From an uncultured Pseudomonadales bacterium (lineage in GTDB: Bacteria; Pseudomonadota; Gammaproteobacteria; Pseudomonadales; Porticoccaceae), in assembly GCA_943788895.1 (NCBI GenBank), contig CALSRZ010000003.1, forward strand, positions 285,310 to 349,309: 64,000 nucleotides of DNA. The letters run 5' to 3'. Numbering within the stretch: the first letter of the stretch is position 1; the number at the start of each line of letters is the position of its first letter. The notes under the pieces are model-generated. The model searched no databases. It worked only from the letters and a program-made list of their open reading frames with translations, and was not told where the DNA came from. Of this stretch, positions 45,297 through 55,633 are shown in pieces. The position numbers and the translations under genes were made by a program.

Positions 45297-46046
45297 ATGA
45301 CAAGCAAACTGTCTCCGCTCGCCACCCCCTCGCTGATTATCGAGGGCTTGAAGCTGCTCTGGCATCCGCGTATTCGCTGGCTGGTAATTATTCCGCTGCT
45401 GATTAATATTCTGCTGTTCTCTGCGGTTACCTGGGTTGCCGGCATCTGGGTTGGCGACTGGCTCAACTGGTTAACTGCCTCTGTACCGGAATGGCTGCAG
45501 TGGCTGGCATGGGTTATCTGGCTGTTATTTGCCCTGCTGGTGCTGGTTATCTACTCGTTTACCTTTACTCTATTTGCCAACCTGATCGGCTCGCCGTTTT
45601 ACGGGATTATTGCCGAGCGGGTTATTGCTATGCAGCGCGGCGACAGCGATCCAACACCCCAGACCTTAACTGTATTGCTGGCGATAGCTCGAGATAGCTT
45701 TATTCGCGAGTTACAGATACTGGCCTATCTATTGCCTCGCACTATTGGGGTGTTATTAGTGACTTTTATTATTAGCTTTATACCGCTGATCAATATCGCA
45801 GCGCCTTTAATCGCTGGCAGCTGGGCGGCCTGGACACTGGCGATACAGTATTTTGATTATCCTGCGGATGCAGATCAGGTGGCATTTAGAGAGGCGCGAA
45901 AGATGGCCGGGAAACAGCGTTGGCTATCACTGGGGTTTGGATTTTCCGCGCTTGGTGCTGCAGCGATTCCAGTCCTTAACTTGCTACTGCTACCGGCAAC
46001 AGTGATCGGCGGCACCCTGCTCTGGTGCCGCGAGTATTCAGATTAA
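45297..46046 (+). CDS. cysZ: Sulfate transporter CysZ
   Basis: Inner-membrane protein (EI24/CysZ family) feeding sulfate to the cysteine pathway. The 249 aa protein has about four to six hydrophobic segments and the family features GLKLLWHPRIRWLVIIPLLIN, ANLIGSPFYGIIAE and YFDYPADADQVAFREAR. Together with two cysE genes it gives the window three cysteine-synthesis genes, though they are not clustered. Confidence 0.92.
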   Translation: MTSKLSPLATPSLIIEGLKLLWHPRIRWLVIIPLLINILLFSAVTWVAGIWVGDWLNWLTASVPEWLQWLAWVIWLLFALLVLVIYSFTFTLFANLIGSPFYGIIAERVIAMQRGDSDPTPQTLTVLLAIARDSFIRELQILAYLLPRTIGVLLVTFIISFIPLINIAAPLIAGSWAAWTLAIQYFDYPADADQVAFREARKMAGKQRWLSLGFGFSALGAAAIPVLNLLLLPATVIGGTLLWCREYSD

Positions 46047-46069
46047 AAAACGCTTGTGTCGGCTGAGGA

Positions 46070-47743
46070 TTACTCGGCTGTCTTTTTCTGATCGCCCTGA
46101 CTGTCTTGAGACGTTTCCTCTGCTGGGGCTTCTGCTACTGGAGCTTCTTCCTTAGGTGTTTCTTGAGCAGGCGTTTCTTCGGTTACAGGCTTTTCGGTTA
46201 CAGGCTTTTCGGTTACAGGCTTTTCGGTTACAGGCTCTGTTTTTGCAGGTTCTTCTGCTACCGGCGTTTCCTTTACAGCTTTTTCTTCTACCGGCTTTTC
46301 TTTAGCTTCAACAGTTTCATTTTCAACGGGTTCGGCCACAGGCGCCTGTTCTTGAGAGGCTTCTTCTTTAGGCGCTTCTTTTTTAGGCGCATCTTTCTTA
46401 GCTGGGGGACGTTTGCGCGCTGGCGCAGGAACATCGACCAAAAGTGCTTCATCGGGCATGGTGCAGGGCAGCTTCATATCCAGCAGTTTTTCAATCGGCT
46501 CCAGCAGAAACGCATCGTCTTCACAGGCAAAGCTTACCGAGATACCTGTCTGTCCAGCACGACCGGTGCGGCCAATACGGTGAACATAGTCTTCAGGCTC
46601 TTCAGGCAGGGTAAAGTTAATCACGTGGCTAACGCCATTTACGTGAATACCACGACCGGCAACATCGGTGGCAACCATCACTTTAAGGCTGCCATTTTTA
46701 AATGATTCGAGGGTTTTCATACGACGATTCTGCGGCACATCACCGGCGATCAAACCAACTTTAAAGCCTTTCTTTTTTAAACGCTCATAAAGGGTTCGGC
46801 AAATATCCCGGCGATTAGCAAATACCATCACACTCTCAACTGCATCATCCTTAAGGATATTCTGCAGCAGATTAAACTTCTCACTGGCAGTGGTAATAAA
46901 TATCTTCTGCTCTACGGTATCTGTAGCAACGCGCTCCGGCTCCATCTCGAGCATCACTGGCTTATCAGTCCACTGTTCAGAGAGACGCAGAACTTCAGGG
47001 GTAAAGGTCGCAGAGAATAATAATGTCTGGCGATCTTCGCGAGGTGGTGTCAGTCGCACCAGTCGGCGCACCTGGGGAATAAAGCCCATATCGAGCATAC
47101 GGTCGGCTTCGTCGATCACCAGCACTTCAACCTGATCTAGGTGAATATCTCGGTTGTTGGCAAAATCCAACAGGCGGCCCGGTGTTCCAACCAAAATATC
47201 ACAATGATTCTTTTGGACTTTCTGCAGCTGTTTGGCGTAATCCATACCGCCAACCAGAGTATGTACTTTAAGATCAGTGTGCTTAACTAACTGCTCGGCA
47301 TCTTCGCCAATCTGAATTGCTAGCTCTCTTGTCGGCGCCAGAATTAGGGCGCGCGCTTCACCCATATAGCGCTCATCTTCGATAGGGTGCTTTAATAAAT
47401 CACTGATCGTACTGACCAAAAATGCGGCGGTTTTACCTGTGCCGGTTTGCGCCTTGCCAACCATATCGTGGCCGCGCACTGTGTGGGGCAGAGAGGCACC
47501 CTGAATCGGTGTGCAGAAGGAAAAGCCAGCATCTTGAATACCACGCATAAGCGACAGCGGCAAATCAAAGTCATGGAAGCGAACCTTGCCCTCTTGAGGC
47601 TCAACGACAAACTGATCGATAGACCATTTTTTATTGCCACCACGACCGCGACCGCGGCGTCTGCCACCCCGTGATGAGGAGTTTGATGGCTTGCTATTGG
47701 CGTTATTAGCGGATGTCTCTTTAGTATCGGTAGTTTCAGTCAA
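46070..47743 (-). CDS. rhlB: DEAD-box RNA helicase, RhlB type
   Basis: 557 aa ATP-dependent helicase. An N-terminal RGG-type basic segment ([16 protein letters not shown]) precedes the core: Q motif [14 protein letters not shown], motif [16 protein letters not shown] as IDEADRM, SAT as LFSATFTP and motif [13 protein letters not shown]. The order and sequence fit RhlB, an RNase E degradosome partner. Beyond about residue 440 is a long Glu/Pro/Lys/Ala tail with 15-nt repeats encoding EKPVT. It starts at TTG 47743; no ATG is available. Confidence 0.88.
   Translation of the reverse strand: MTETTDTKETSANNANSKPSNSSSRGGRRRGRGRGGNKKWSIDQFVVEPQEGKVRFHDFDLPLSLMRGIQDAGFSFCTPIQGASLPHTVRGHDMVGKAQTGTGKTAAFLVSTISDLLKHPIEDERYMGEARALILAPTRELAIQIGEDAEQLVKHTDLKVHTLVGGMDYAKQLQKVQKNHCDILVGTPGRLLDFANNRDIHLDQVEVLVIDEADRMLDMGFIPQVRRLVRLTPPREDRQTLLFSATFTPEVLRLSEQWTDKPVMLEMEPERVATDTVEQKIFITTASEKFNLLQNILKDDAVESVMVFANRRDICRTLYERLKKKGFKVGLIAGDVPQNRRMKTLESFKNGSLKVMVATDVAGRGIHVNGVSHVINFTLPEEPEDYVHRIGRTGRAGQTGISVSFACEDDAFLLEPIEKLLDMKLPCTMPDEALLVDVPAPARKRPPAKKDAPKKEAPKEEASQEQAPVAEPVENETVEAKEKPVEEKAVKETPVAEEPAKTEPVTEKPVTEKPVTEKPVTEETPAQETPKEEAPVAEAPAEETSQDSQGDQKKTAE
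46181..46240. repeat. 15-nt tandem repeat, nearly four copies, in the helicase tail
   Basis: ggttacaggcttttc occurs three times exactly, followed by ggttacaggctctgt. On the minus strand it encodes successive EKPVT units. Copy number may vary between strains. Confidence 0.92.
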
Positions 47744-47866
47744 GGTAAGGTACGCATTGTTGGACAGGTTGAATGCACAGAAAACGTCATTAAAAGATCA
47801 TCGAGAGATCAACAATAAGGGCATCTGCGCTCATAATTGCGCGCGAATTGTAGCAGAATTGTCGTC

Positions 47867-47892
47867 GGCCCGTTTAGTTTAATAAACGGGCC
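47867..47892 (-). other. 10-bp perfect hairpin between doxX and the helicase gene
   Basis: ggcccgttta and taaacgggcc flank a six-base loop, 30 bases past the doxX stop. The stem is strong but no T-run follows on the minus strand, so it is either a weak terminator or a processing/stability element. Confidence 0.5.
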
Positions 47893-47921
47893 CTGTTGAT
47901 AGATGAGCAACAGCAGCGCTG

Positions 47922-48575
47922 TCATCCCTTACAGAAGCGTTTCGCGAGCCAGTAATCAACACTGACCCAGCGCCCAGCGCCGCTAAATAAAAGCATCAGC
48001 AGCATAATAAAATAGGTTGCCGCAAATTCGATGCCGTTATTTAAAATAACAAAATTACCCTTTTCAGTGAGCCAGCTGTAATTGCCGTGCCGACGTAAAA
48101 TGGATTTTGCCGCCGAGACTCGCTCACCGACGCCAACACTGTTTTCCAGACTTCTCTGTGCCGCGGGAATACCTACCGTGGCCAGTACTTTAGCGGTGCT
48201 GGTATCGGGATCACCCGGGGCGATGGCAAACCAGCCATTTTCCCAGTGGGCAGTTCCAGCCGCCACGATCATGGTCATCATCAGTGGAATTACCACCAAT
48301 CTTGTTGCAGCACCCAGCAGCAGAGCCAAACCACCAAACAGCTCCGCGCTGGCGGCCAGAAAAACCATCAGTGCCGGCGCTGGCAGGCCGAGGCCCCAGT
48401 CCGGGTTGCCAAACCAGGCCACCATATCATCCCAATTGGCAAACTTGTGGGCGCCGACACCAATAAAAATGGGTGCCAGGTAAAGGCGCAGCGCCAGGGG
48501 CCCGAGCCAGTCGATAGCTTTTAATTTTTCAGTAAATAGTGCGTATAACGAGGCGAGGTTTTGCATTTTGATCAC
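47922..48575 (-). CDS. DoxX family membrane protein
   Basis: 217 aa with about five membrane spans and the DoxX signature (LYLAPIFIGVGAHKFANWDDMV, AELFGGLALLLGAATRLVV, TMIVAAGTAHWENGW). DoxX proteins have been linked to quinone or redox stress functions, but no reaction can be assigned here. An inserted stretch (about 115-165) before the last helix has no motif. Confidence 0.85.
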   Translation of the reverse strand: MIKMQNLASLYALFTEKLKAIDWLGPLALRLYLAPIFIGVGAHKFANWDDMVAWFGNPDWGLGLPAPALMVFLAASAELFGGLALLLGAATRLVVIPLMMTMIVAAGTAHWENGWFAIAPGDPDTSTAKVLATVGIPAAQRSLENSVGVGERVSAAKSILRRHGNYSWLTEKGNFVILNNGIEFAATYFIMLLMLLFSGAGRWVSVDYWLAKRFCKG

Positions 48576-48753
48576 TCCATTGAATCTGTTGATTTTTTAT
48601 AACGGCAAATTAGATTGCCTAAGAGTAAATAAATTCCGGGGATCAAACAACTAACCAATAACTCTGTATATATTCTGCGAATAGTTTGTCTTTTTGCTCG
48701 CTTTGCCGCCGCAATTAAACGAAGATAAACCCTAACAAAAAACAGTGCCTTTC

Positions 48754-50178
48754 ATGCTTTCCAAAAATACCCACAACTCAAAATTTATCGATAATGCGCG
48801 GCTACTTTGGCGCCTTGCCGGACCGTTGATTCTCGGTCAAATTGCTGTGGTCGGCATGAATGTTACTGATATTTATATGGCTGGCCAGGTCAGCGCCAAT
48901 GCCTTGGCGGCGGTGCAGCTGGGCGGCAGCATGTGGGCAGTAATCAATCTCGTAGTGATTGGCATAATGATTGGCAATAGCCCAATTATTGGCAATTACT
49001 GGGGGGCGGGAAAGCCGCATCTGGTGCGTTTTCAATTTCAACAGGCACTTTGGCTTGCACTGCCAATGGGGCTGCTAGTCAACTGCGGGGTTCTCAGCGG
49101 CATCTTTATTCTCGGACAGCTGGATATATCTGCTGAAGTCTATGATATTGGACGCCGCTATCTTATGCCGTTCCTTATTACCGGCTTAATGTTTCCCGCA
49201 TTCTTTGCTTTTCGCAGTACCTTTGAAGGGATTGGCGATATTCGCCCGGTGCTGATTTTTAATGCCGCTGCATTTCTACTCAATATTATTTTAGATTACG
49301 CATTTGTATTTGGGCACTTTGGCTTTCCCGCTATGGGCGGCGAAGGTGCTGGCTGGGCAACCGCTACAGTGATGACATTTCTACTGCTGTGTATGGCAAT
49401 CTATGCTCAGCGTTCGCGGACTATGCGCGCACTCAAGCTCTACCATCAATTTGCTCGCGCCAATCTGGCGGCCATTGCAAATATCCTCAAGCTAGGCATT
49501 CCTATCGCCCTGAATATCTTGGCGGAAATTTGTTTCTTCGCAATTATTCCCCTATTGATAGCCCATTTGGGTGCCAACGTTGTCGGCGCACATGCTATTG
49601 CTATCAATATCGATTCACTGGCATTTATGGTACCGCTGGGAATGGCTCAGGCACTGACGATTAAGGTTGCCCATGCCGAGGGCGCCAACAATCCAAAACT
49701 GGCCAGACAGATATGTCTGGTGGGTTTTAAACTGGTATTTTTACTCGCACTGTTAATGGCTGCTATCAAGATTGCTTTTAGCAGTAACTTCGCCAGTGCC
49801 TTTAGCGCCGACCCCAGTGTTCAAGCAATTGCTACCAACCTGTTCTTTTTCGCTGCAATACTAGGCTGTATCGACTGCTTGCAGATGTGTGCCAGTGGCG
49901 CGCTGCGCGGCTATAAGGATGTGCGCCTACCACTGTTGATTCAGGTGATTGCTTTCTGGGGTATCGCTTTCCCGATTGCCTACTCGCTGGCGCTAACGGA
50001 TTTCTGGGGAGAACCCCTAGGTGTTTACGGGTTCTGGGCGGGGATGATTATCGGTGCATTTTGCGCGGGAATTGGCCTGTTGAGTCGTTGGAATATTGTC
50101 TCGCGCAATAGAATTTATCTGGCAGCCAACTCAGAATCACCAAGCTCAGAATCACCAAGCCCAGAATCACCAAACTAA
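48754..50178 (+). CDS. MATE family multidrug efflux transporter
   Basis: About 474 aa, 12 membrane spans, cation-coupled exporter. Family features include GPLILGQIAVVGMNVTDIYMAG near the start, the inter-domain FRSTFEGIGDIRPVLIFN, and SGALRGYKDVRLPLLIQ. I prefer ATG 48754 to GTG 48745. The C-terminal tail is a Ser/Pro/Glu repeat from a 15-nt tandem triplication. The stop overlaps the convergent prmC stop by two bases (CTAA). Confidence 0.9.
   Translation: MLSKNTHNSKFIDNARLLWRLAGPLILGQIAVVGMNVTDIYMAGQVSANALAAVQLGGSMWAVINLVVIGIMIGNSPIIGNYWGAGKPHLVRFQFQQALWLALPMGLLVNCGVLSGIFILGQLDISAEVYDIGRRYLMPFLITGLMFPAFFAFRSTFEGIGDIRPVLIFNAAAFLLNIILDYAFVFGHFGFPAMGGEGAGWATATVMTFLLLCMAIYAQRSRTMRALKLYHQFARANLAAIANILKLGIPIALNILAEICFFAIIPLLIAHLGANVVGAHAIAINIDSLAFMVPLGMAQALTIKVAHAEGANNPKLARQICLVGFKLVFLLALLMAAIKIAFSSNFASAFSADPSVQAIATNLFFFAAILGCIDCLQMCASGALRGYKDVRLPLLIQVIAFWGIAFPIAYSLALTDFWGEPLGVYGFWAGMIIGAFCAGIGLLSRWNIVSRNRIYLAANSESPSSESPSPESPN
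50131..50175 (+). repeat. Triple 15-nt tandem repeat at the MATE C-terminus
   Basis: tcagaatcaccaagc occurs twice exactly, then ccagaatcaccaaac. It encodes the SESPS repeats that end the transporter and runs into the convergent prmC stop. Confidence 0.9.
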
Positions 50179-51002
50179 GAGCAGCCCAGCGTAATACGCT
50201 CGAGACCGTTGAGATCAGCGCGGGTTTCCACTGCGCTAAAACCCGCCTGACGAAATAATTCGCGAACTGCAGGGCCCTGTTGATAGCCATGCTCGACCAT
50301 CAACCAGCCTCTGTCGGCAAGGTAATTGACACTCTCGGCTATCAATAGCCGCAGATCATCTAAACCATCAGACCCTGAGACCAGCGCCGAAGCGGGCTCA
50401 AAACGCACATCGCCCTGAGTTAAATGCCGGTCGCCATCTTCTATATAGGGAGGGTTGCTAACAATCAGATCAAAGCGCTGGGCTGGAATTTCTGCAAACC
50501 AACTACTCTGGAATATCTCTACATTTTCAAACTCGTAGCGCTGACAGTTGGCGCTGGCAAGCTGCACCGCTCTCGGCATCAGATCCACGGCGCTAATCTG
50601 CCACTGGCTGCGCTCACTGGCCAGCGCCAGGGCAATAGCGCCAGTACCGGTGCCAAGATCAAGAGCTTTAGCCTGCCGGGGAAGATCCAAATCAAGGGCA
50701 GTTTCTACCAATAATTCAGTTTCCGGACGCGGTATCAATGTGTCTGGCGAAACCTTTAGGTCGAGGGTCCAAAAACCCTGAGTGCCAATCAGATAGGCAA
50801 CCGGCTCACCCTCGATACGCCGCTCTAGCAGCTGCTCAAATTGCTCTTCAACAGCACTGCTGAGTTCGCGATCGGGCCAGGTTTTAAGATAGCTGCGATC
50901 GACATCGAGCACATGGCAGAGCAATAGTTCGCAATCCACTGTTGCTGTGTCGCTGAGATAGTTACGCTGAACAGCAGATTGAAGAACCTGAGAAATATTC
51001 AT
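50175..51002 (-). CDS. prmC: Release factor N5-glutamine methyltransferase PrmC
   Basis: Methylates the GGQ glutamine of release factors. The 275 aa protein has the SAM-binding motif ALDLGTGTGAIALALASE and the catalytic NPPY in LIVSNPPYIED. Its ATG overlaps the prfA stop by one base (TAATG), so enzyme and substrate are coupled. Confidence 0.96.
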   Translation of the reverse strand: MNISQVLQSAVQRNYLSDTATVDCELLLCHVLDVDRSYLKTWPDRELSSAVEEQFEQLLERRIEGEPVAYLIGTQGFWTLDLKVSPDTLIPRPETELLVETALDLDLPRQAKALDLGTGTGAIALALASERSQWQISAVDLMPRAVQLASANCQRYEFENVEIFQSSWFAEIPAQRFDLIVSNPPYIEDGDRHLTQGDVRFEPASALVSGSDGLDDLRLLIAESVNYLADRGWLMVEHGYQQGPAVRELFRQAGFSAVETRADLNGLERITLGCS

Positions 51003-52084
51003 TAGTCGGCAAGGCTGGCTAACTGCTCCGCCTGAAACTCACTGACCAGTGGCTGAACAATCTCATTCAGGGAGCCTTCCATCACTTCAGCTAATTTGTA
51101 GAGAGTAAGGTTGATACGATGGTCGGTGACTCTGCCCTGGGGGAAGTTATAGGTGCGAATACGCTCGGAGCGATCGCCGCTGCCGACCAGACTTTTGCGC
51201 TGCTCAGACTGCTCTTGAGCCGCTGCCTCATCCTGTGCAGCCGTCAGACGAGCCTGGAGTACCGACATAGCTTTGGCGCGATTTTTATGCTGTGAACGCT
51301 CATCCTGGCATTCCACCACGAACCCAGTGGGCAAGTGCGTAATACGGATTGCCGAATCAGTTTTGTTCACGTGCTGACCACCAGAGCCCGAGGCGCGGAA
51401 GGTATCCACACGCAGATCGCCTTTATTGATCTCAATAGCATCTTTCTCGTCGGCTTCGGCCATAATCGCCACGGTGCAGGCAGAGGTGTGAATGCGCCCC
51501 TGGGATTCAGTGTCCGGCACGCGTTGAACCCGGTGCGCACCAGACTCAAACTTAAGCTTGGAGAACACCCCCTGACCAACAATGCGCGCGATAATTTCTT
51601 TGTAGCCTCCGTGGTCGCCCTGGTTTTCGCTGATCACTTCAACTTTCCAGCGTTGGGTTTCAGCAAAGCGGCTGTACATACGGAATAGATCACCGGAGAA
51701 AATCGCCGCTTCGTCGCCGCCAGTTCCGGCGCGAATTTCCAAGAAGACATTTTTCGAATCGTTGGGATCTTTGGGCAACAAGAGCTTTTGCAAATCCAAC
51801 TCCAGCGCTTCGCGCTGAGCTTCACCGCTGCGCATCTCTTCCTGGCCCATCTCGCGCATCTCTGGATCGGAATCCTTGAGCAGCAGCTTGGCCTCGTCAA
51901 TATTCTCCACGACTGCGAGATAGCTCTGGTAGCTTTTAACTACCGGCTCGAGCTCGGCATACTCTTTTGAGAGATCGCGAAAGCGATTCTGGTCGCTGAT
52001 GATATCGCCGTCACTCAGCAGTGCGCCGACTTCTTCATAGCGGTCAGAGAGGTGATCCAGCTTGGATAGAATTGATGCTTTCAT
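51002..52084 (-). CDS. prfA: Peptide chain release factor 1
   Basis: Terminates translation at UAA and UAG. The 360 aa protein carries the GGQ loop ([17 protein letters not shown]). The stop-codon-recognition region (normally PxT) lies in the [10 protein letters not shown]-flanked segment typical of RF1. Operon order hemA-prfA-prmC is conserved. Confidence 0.97.
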   Translation of the reverse strand: MKASILSKLDHLSDRYEEVGALLSDGDIISDQNRFRDLSKEYAELEPVVKSYQSYLAVVENIDEAKLLLKDSDPEMREMGQEEMRSGEAQREALELDLQKLLLPKDPNDSKNVFLEIRAGTGGDEAAIFSGDLFRMYSRFAETQRWKVEVISENQGDHGGYKEIIARIVGQGVFSKLKFESGAHRVQRVPDTESQGRIHTSACTVAIMAEADEKDAIEINKGDLRVDTFRASGSGGQHVNKTDSAIRITHLPTGFVVECQDERSQHKNRAKAMSVLQARLTAAQDEAAAQEQSEQRKSLVGSGDRSERIRTYNFPQGRVTDHRINLTLYKLAEVMEGSLNEIVQPLVSEFQAEQLASLAD

Positions 52085-52189
52085 TGATTTTCCGTATTTC
52101 GTTAATTGGCCAGCTGGCCACGATAAAAATAGTTAAATGGGTTCATCTTCTAATGAGAGTTGCAGGGTCTGTCAGCTATTAAAACTTAG

Positions 52190-53446
52190 CTAACGCTTCT
52201 TATCTAGACCAAACAGCTCGTGGGTAGCGTGAATGGTTTCATCGCTGCCCTCTTCGCCGGCCTGTTTAAGGCGGGTGGTGGGTTTGTGCATCAGCTTATT
52301 GGTCAGGTTGCGCGCCAGCGTGGCGATAACCGACTCTGAGTCCTGGCCTTTCTGTAAAGCGGTTAACGCCTTATCAACTTCTTCATCACGAATTTTTTCG
52401 ACACTGTCGCGGAAGGCGCGAATGGTATCCACAACTGCCAGTGAACGCTGCTGACGCGACCAGTCCTCGGCTTCCTGATCAATAATTTCCTGGGCAACAT
52501 CGGCGGCGGTCTGACGGGCGCGAAGGTTGTCCTGAATCACTTCCTGGAGATCGTCCACTGTATATAAGTAGACGTCAGCCAGCTCCTCGACTTCGGGTTC
52601 GATATCTCGCGGTACGGCGATATCGACCATAAAGATCGGCTTGTGTTTGCGTTTTTTAAGCGCCGACTCTACCGCGCCCTTGCCGAGAATCGGCAACTGG
52701 CTGGCGGTTGAAGAGATAACGATATCGGCCTGGGGCAGATAATCGGGAATATCGGATAATAGGATCGCATCGGCAGAAAAGTCCGCTGCCAATTCCTGAG
52801 CGCGGTTAAGGGTGCGATTGGCCACGGTAATGCCGCCGATGTTTTTATCACTCAGGTGCCGGGCAACCAGTTCAATGGTTTCGCCGGCACCAATTAACAG
52901 TGCATGGGCGTCTTTTAAGTCGGCGAAAATCTGTTCTGCGAGGCTGACTGATGCATAGGCGACCGAAACCGGGTTTTGACCTATGGCTGTCTGCGAGCGC
53001 ACGCGCTTGGCAGCGGCGAAGGCATATTGGAAAATCTGGTTTAGGAAGGTTGAAACTGTGCCCGCTTCGCGGCCCACAGCATAGGCAGATTTGATCTGGC
53101 CAAAAATTTGCGGCTCACCCAACACTAGTGAGTCGAGGCCACTGGCGACGCGCATAATATGGCGCACAGCTTGCTGATCGCGATGACAGTAGTAACAGGT
53201 CTGCAACTGCTCAACATCTATATTTTTGTGGTCTGCCAGCCAGGCTAACAGCTGCTCGTCACTGACTTCACCAGAGAGGTATATCTCGGTGCGATTACAG
53301 GTTGAGAGCAGTGCAATTTCATCACCATCTAAATGCGTTAGCGCTTGCTGGAGTGATTCGATAACAATTTCCGGGGCAAAGGCAACCCGCCCGCGGAGAT
53401 CCACGGAGGCGGTTGTATGATTGATGCCAAATGCCAGAATACTCAT
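52190..53446 (-). CDS. hemA: Glutamyl-tRNA reductase
   Basis: First step of C5 tetrapyrrole synthesis. Catalytic Cys in LLSTCNRTEIY, the LVLGEPQIFGQIK motif, the Rossmann NADPH site (ALLIGAGETIELVARHL) and the C-terminal dimerisation helix are present. At 418 aa it is normal. Divergent from the lolB cluster, as in other Gammaproteobacteria. Confidence 0.96.
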   Translation of the reverse strand: MSILAFGINHTTASVDLRGRVAFAPEIVIESLQQALTHLDGDEIALLSTCNRTEIYLSGEVSDEQLLAWLADHKNIDVEQLQTCYYCHRDQQAVRHIMRVASGLDSLVLGEPQIFGQIKSAYAVGREAGTVSTFLNQIFQYAFAAAKRVRSQTAIGQNPVSVAYASVSLAEQIFADLKDAHALLIGAGETIELVARHLSDKNIGGITVANRTLNRAQELAADFSADAILLSDIPDYLPQADIVISSTASQLPILGKGAVESALKKRKHKPIFMVDIAVPRDIEPEVEELADVYLYTVDDLQEVIQDNLRARQTAADVAQEIIDQEAEDWSRQQRSLAVVDTIRAFRDSVEKIRDEEVDKALTALQKGQDSESVIATLARNLTNKLMHKPTTRLKQAGEEGSDETIHATHELFGLDKKR

Positions 53447-53755
53447 CGCTGCTCTTTTTGCTTACCACTCTCTATTCAATGCTATTTCTTGCCACTTACT
53501 ACCAGCTCTTATAGCAGTCTATACTTTCCATACTGTTTAGCATGTATCGACTTAAGCTCTAATCAACAGGTTGTAATTTCAATGGCGGCTAATTTTACAC
53601 GAGTTTTACCTGACTCAGGCCAGCATCGTTAGAAATACAATAAAAAAATAGGTTTGTTCGAGACTAGGCTAATCTTTTATAACAAAAATTGTCACAACTA
53701 CTGCTATCCCAAATAAACTGTAATTAAAATTAAAGGTATTTTCCGAAACTATACG
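53447..53755. other. 309-bp divergent promoter region, hemA / TPR-lolB
   Basis: AT-rich, no convincing ORF (the 71 aa track ORF has no support). On the hemA side an extended -10-like element (GTGTAAAAT, minus strand) lies near 53600. On the plus side several TA-rich hexamers occur before 53756 but no clean -35/-10 pair. Nothing else is recognised. Confidence 0.5.
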
Positions 53756-55633
53756 ATGAAAAGCCGCCAGACTATTATTTCAGCCCAGCGAGTATTTCTC
53801 ACTCTCGGCATCACAGTGCTGCTGTCGGCCTGTGCAACGGTTTCAGAGACTGTTGATCAAGGGGAGAGCAACATCCATGAAACCACCTCCGAAAGTACTC
53901 TTTATAACAAACCAGATAACAAAGCGGATAACAGCATAAACAGTCCCTTGGAGCCCGCCGAAGTAGCTTTTCCTGAAGAGGTGCTCTATCAACTGCTGGT
54001 AGCCGATATTGCCCTTATCCGCGGTCAGTTTGAATTTTCCCTGGAAAAGTACCTACAGCAGGCCCGCGAAACCCGCGATCTAGCTGTTATTGAGATGGCC
54101 AACCGCATAGCCAGCCATCAGGGTAATACTGAGGCGACAGTGGAAACTGCTCTGCTGTGGCTGGAGGTAATACCCAATCAGGCCATCGCCCACCGTGCGG
54201 CTTTACATGCCTATGCAATGCAGGCGGATCCTCTAAAAGCTCTGCCCCACGCCTATTGGCTATATAAAAATAACGATGATATTGAGGCTTTTTTGGCGGT
54301 GACCAGCATCAGTGAGGGCTCTAAACAGAAACTGTTAGCGTCGCTTATTGAAGCCTATGAAAACCTTGCACTGGAGGCGGACAAGCAGCCCATGGTGAAA
54401 CTGGCCCAGGCGATTTTATACCTTGAGAGTGGCCAGCTTGATACTGCGATTAAAACTGTTGAGCAGTTTTTGCTGCTGGCGCCAGATAATCAGCGCGGCC
54501 TGCTGTTTTTAGTTCAAACACTGCAGCAGCAGGACAGAATGACCGAGGCACTGAGCCGCCTTGAACAGGCCCTGCAGCGAATGCCAGACAACCACAGTCT
54601 GCGCCTGCAATATGCGCGGTTCTTAACAGTCACCGATCGCCCGCAGGCGATTGTTCAGTTTGAAATGCTGCGGCTAAAGAATCCTGATAATCAGCAGGTA
54701 AATTTTTTGCTCGGACTGCTGTATTTAAACCAGGGGGCAACTGCGCCGGCAGTGGATCTGTTTAAGCAGGCATCCAGCGACCCCTCTCTGTATGCAGATG
54801 CCCAGTATCATCTCGGCAGCATTGCCGCTCAACAGGGCGATATAGCTGACGCACTGGCTCACTACCAGCAGGTTCGCAGCGGGCGCAATTACCTGACCTC
54901 CGCTTCACGCTCCGCGCTATTGCTAGCCGAGCTGCAGAGTATGGATATCGCGCGCAACTACCTACAGCAACTTCGCGCCGAACAGCCGGGGCAATCGCCC
55001 TCTCTGTTTCAGATTGAGTCCAATCTTTTACTCGGCAATGACCAGCCGAACCTGGCCTTTACAGTTCTTAGTGATGGCCTGCAAGCCCATCCCAATAACA
55101 CTCTGCTGCTCTACGCGCGATCCATGGTTGCCGAACTGGAGGATAATTTCGAACTTGCAGAACGGGATCTGCGCAATCTGCTGGCTCAGGATGCGGATAA
55201 TTCGGCGGCCTTAAACGCGCTCGGCTACACCATGCTTGTGCATACTGATCGTTATACTGAGGCACACAAATTAATTAAGCGCGCCTATCTGCTCAATCCG
55301 GGGGATCCGGCTATTCTGGATAGTCTCGGATGGGTGCTGTTTGTTCTCGGCGATGCCCAGCAGGCGCTGCCCTATTTGGAGAAAGCCATGGCGATTATGG
55401 TGGATCCTGAAATAGCTGCTCATCTGGGCGAGGTGCAGTGGTTTCTTGGCGATCGACAGGCCGCTGTGCAAACCTGGAAACGCGGGCTTGAGCAGGATCC
55501 AAACCACAAAGCTATTAAAGAGACAATTGAGCGTCACAGAAAACATGCCGAGGATGCACTTGAAGTCGAAGCTTTTGGTATAGAATCTACGCCAACTATT
55601 ATAAATAAGCCCAGTGGCGAGAAAACTCCGTGA
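53756..55633 (+). CDS. TPR-repeat lipoprotein upstream of lolB
   Basis: 625 aa. The signal peptide ends at lipobox LSAC (about residue 25). The remainder is a superhelix of at least ten TPR units (GQFEFSLEKYLQQARET, GDPAILDSLGWVLFVLGDA, LPYLEKAMAIM...AAHLGEVQWFLG). It is the counterpart of the Pseudomonas TPR protein that precedes lolB (PA4667, from memory). Its last four bases overlap the lolB GTG. The partner is unknown; an envelope assembly role is inferred from lolB. Confidence 0.85.
   Translation: MKSRQTIISAQRVFLTLGITVLLSACATVSETVDQGESNIHETTSESTLYNKPDNKADNSINSPLEPAEVAFPEEVLYQLLVADIALIRGQFEFSLEKYLQQARETRDLAVIEMANRIASHQGNTEATVETALLWLEVIPNQAIAHRAALHAYAMQADPLKALPHAYWLYKNNDDIEAFLAVTSISEGSKQKLLASLIEAYENLALEADKQPMVKLAQAILYLESGQLDTAIKTVEQFLLLAPDNQRGLLFLVQTLQQQDRMTEALSRLEQALQRMPDNHSLRLQYARFLTVTDRPQAIVQFEMLRLKNPDNQQVNFLLGLLYLNQGATAPAVDLFKQASSDPSLYADAQYHLGSIAAQQGDIADALAHYQQVRSGRNYLTSASRSALLLAELQSMDIARNYLQQLRAEQPGQSPSLFQIESNLLLGNDQPNLAFTVLSDGLQAHPNNTLLLYARSMVAELEDNFELAERDLRNLLAQDADNSAALNALGYTMLVHTDRYTEAHKLIKRAYLLNPGDPAILDSLGWVLFVLGDAQQALPYLEKAMAIMVDPEIAAHLGEVQWFLGDRQAAVQTWKRGLEQDPNHKAIKETIERHRKHAEDALEVEAFGIESTPTIINKPSGEKTP

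Noticed and set aside
46181-46240. Possible CRISPR-like direct repeats
   Set aside because: Contiguous 15-mers without spacers, in frame inside the helicase tail; a tandem repeat, not an array.
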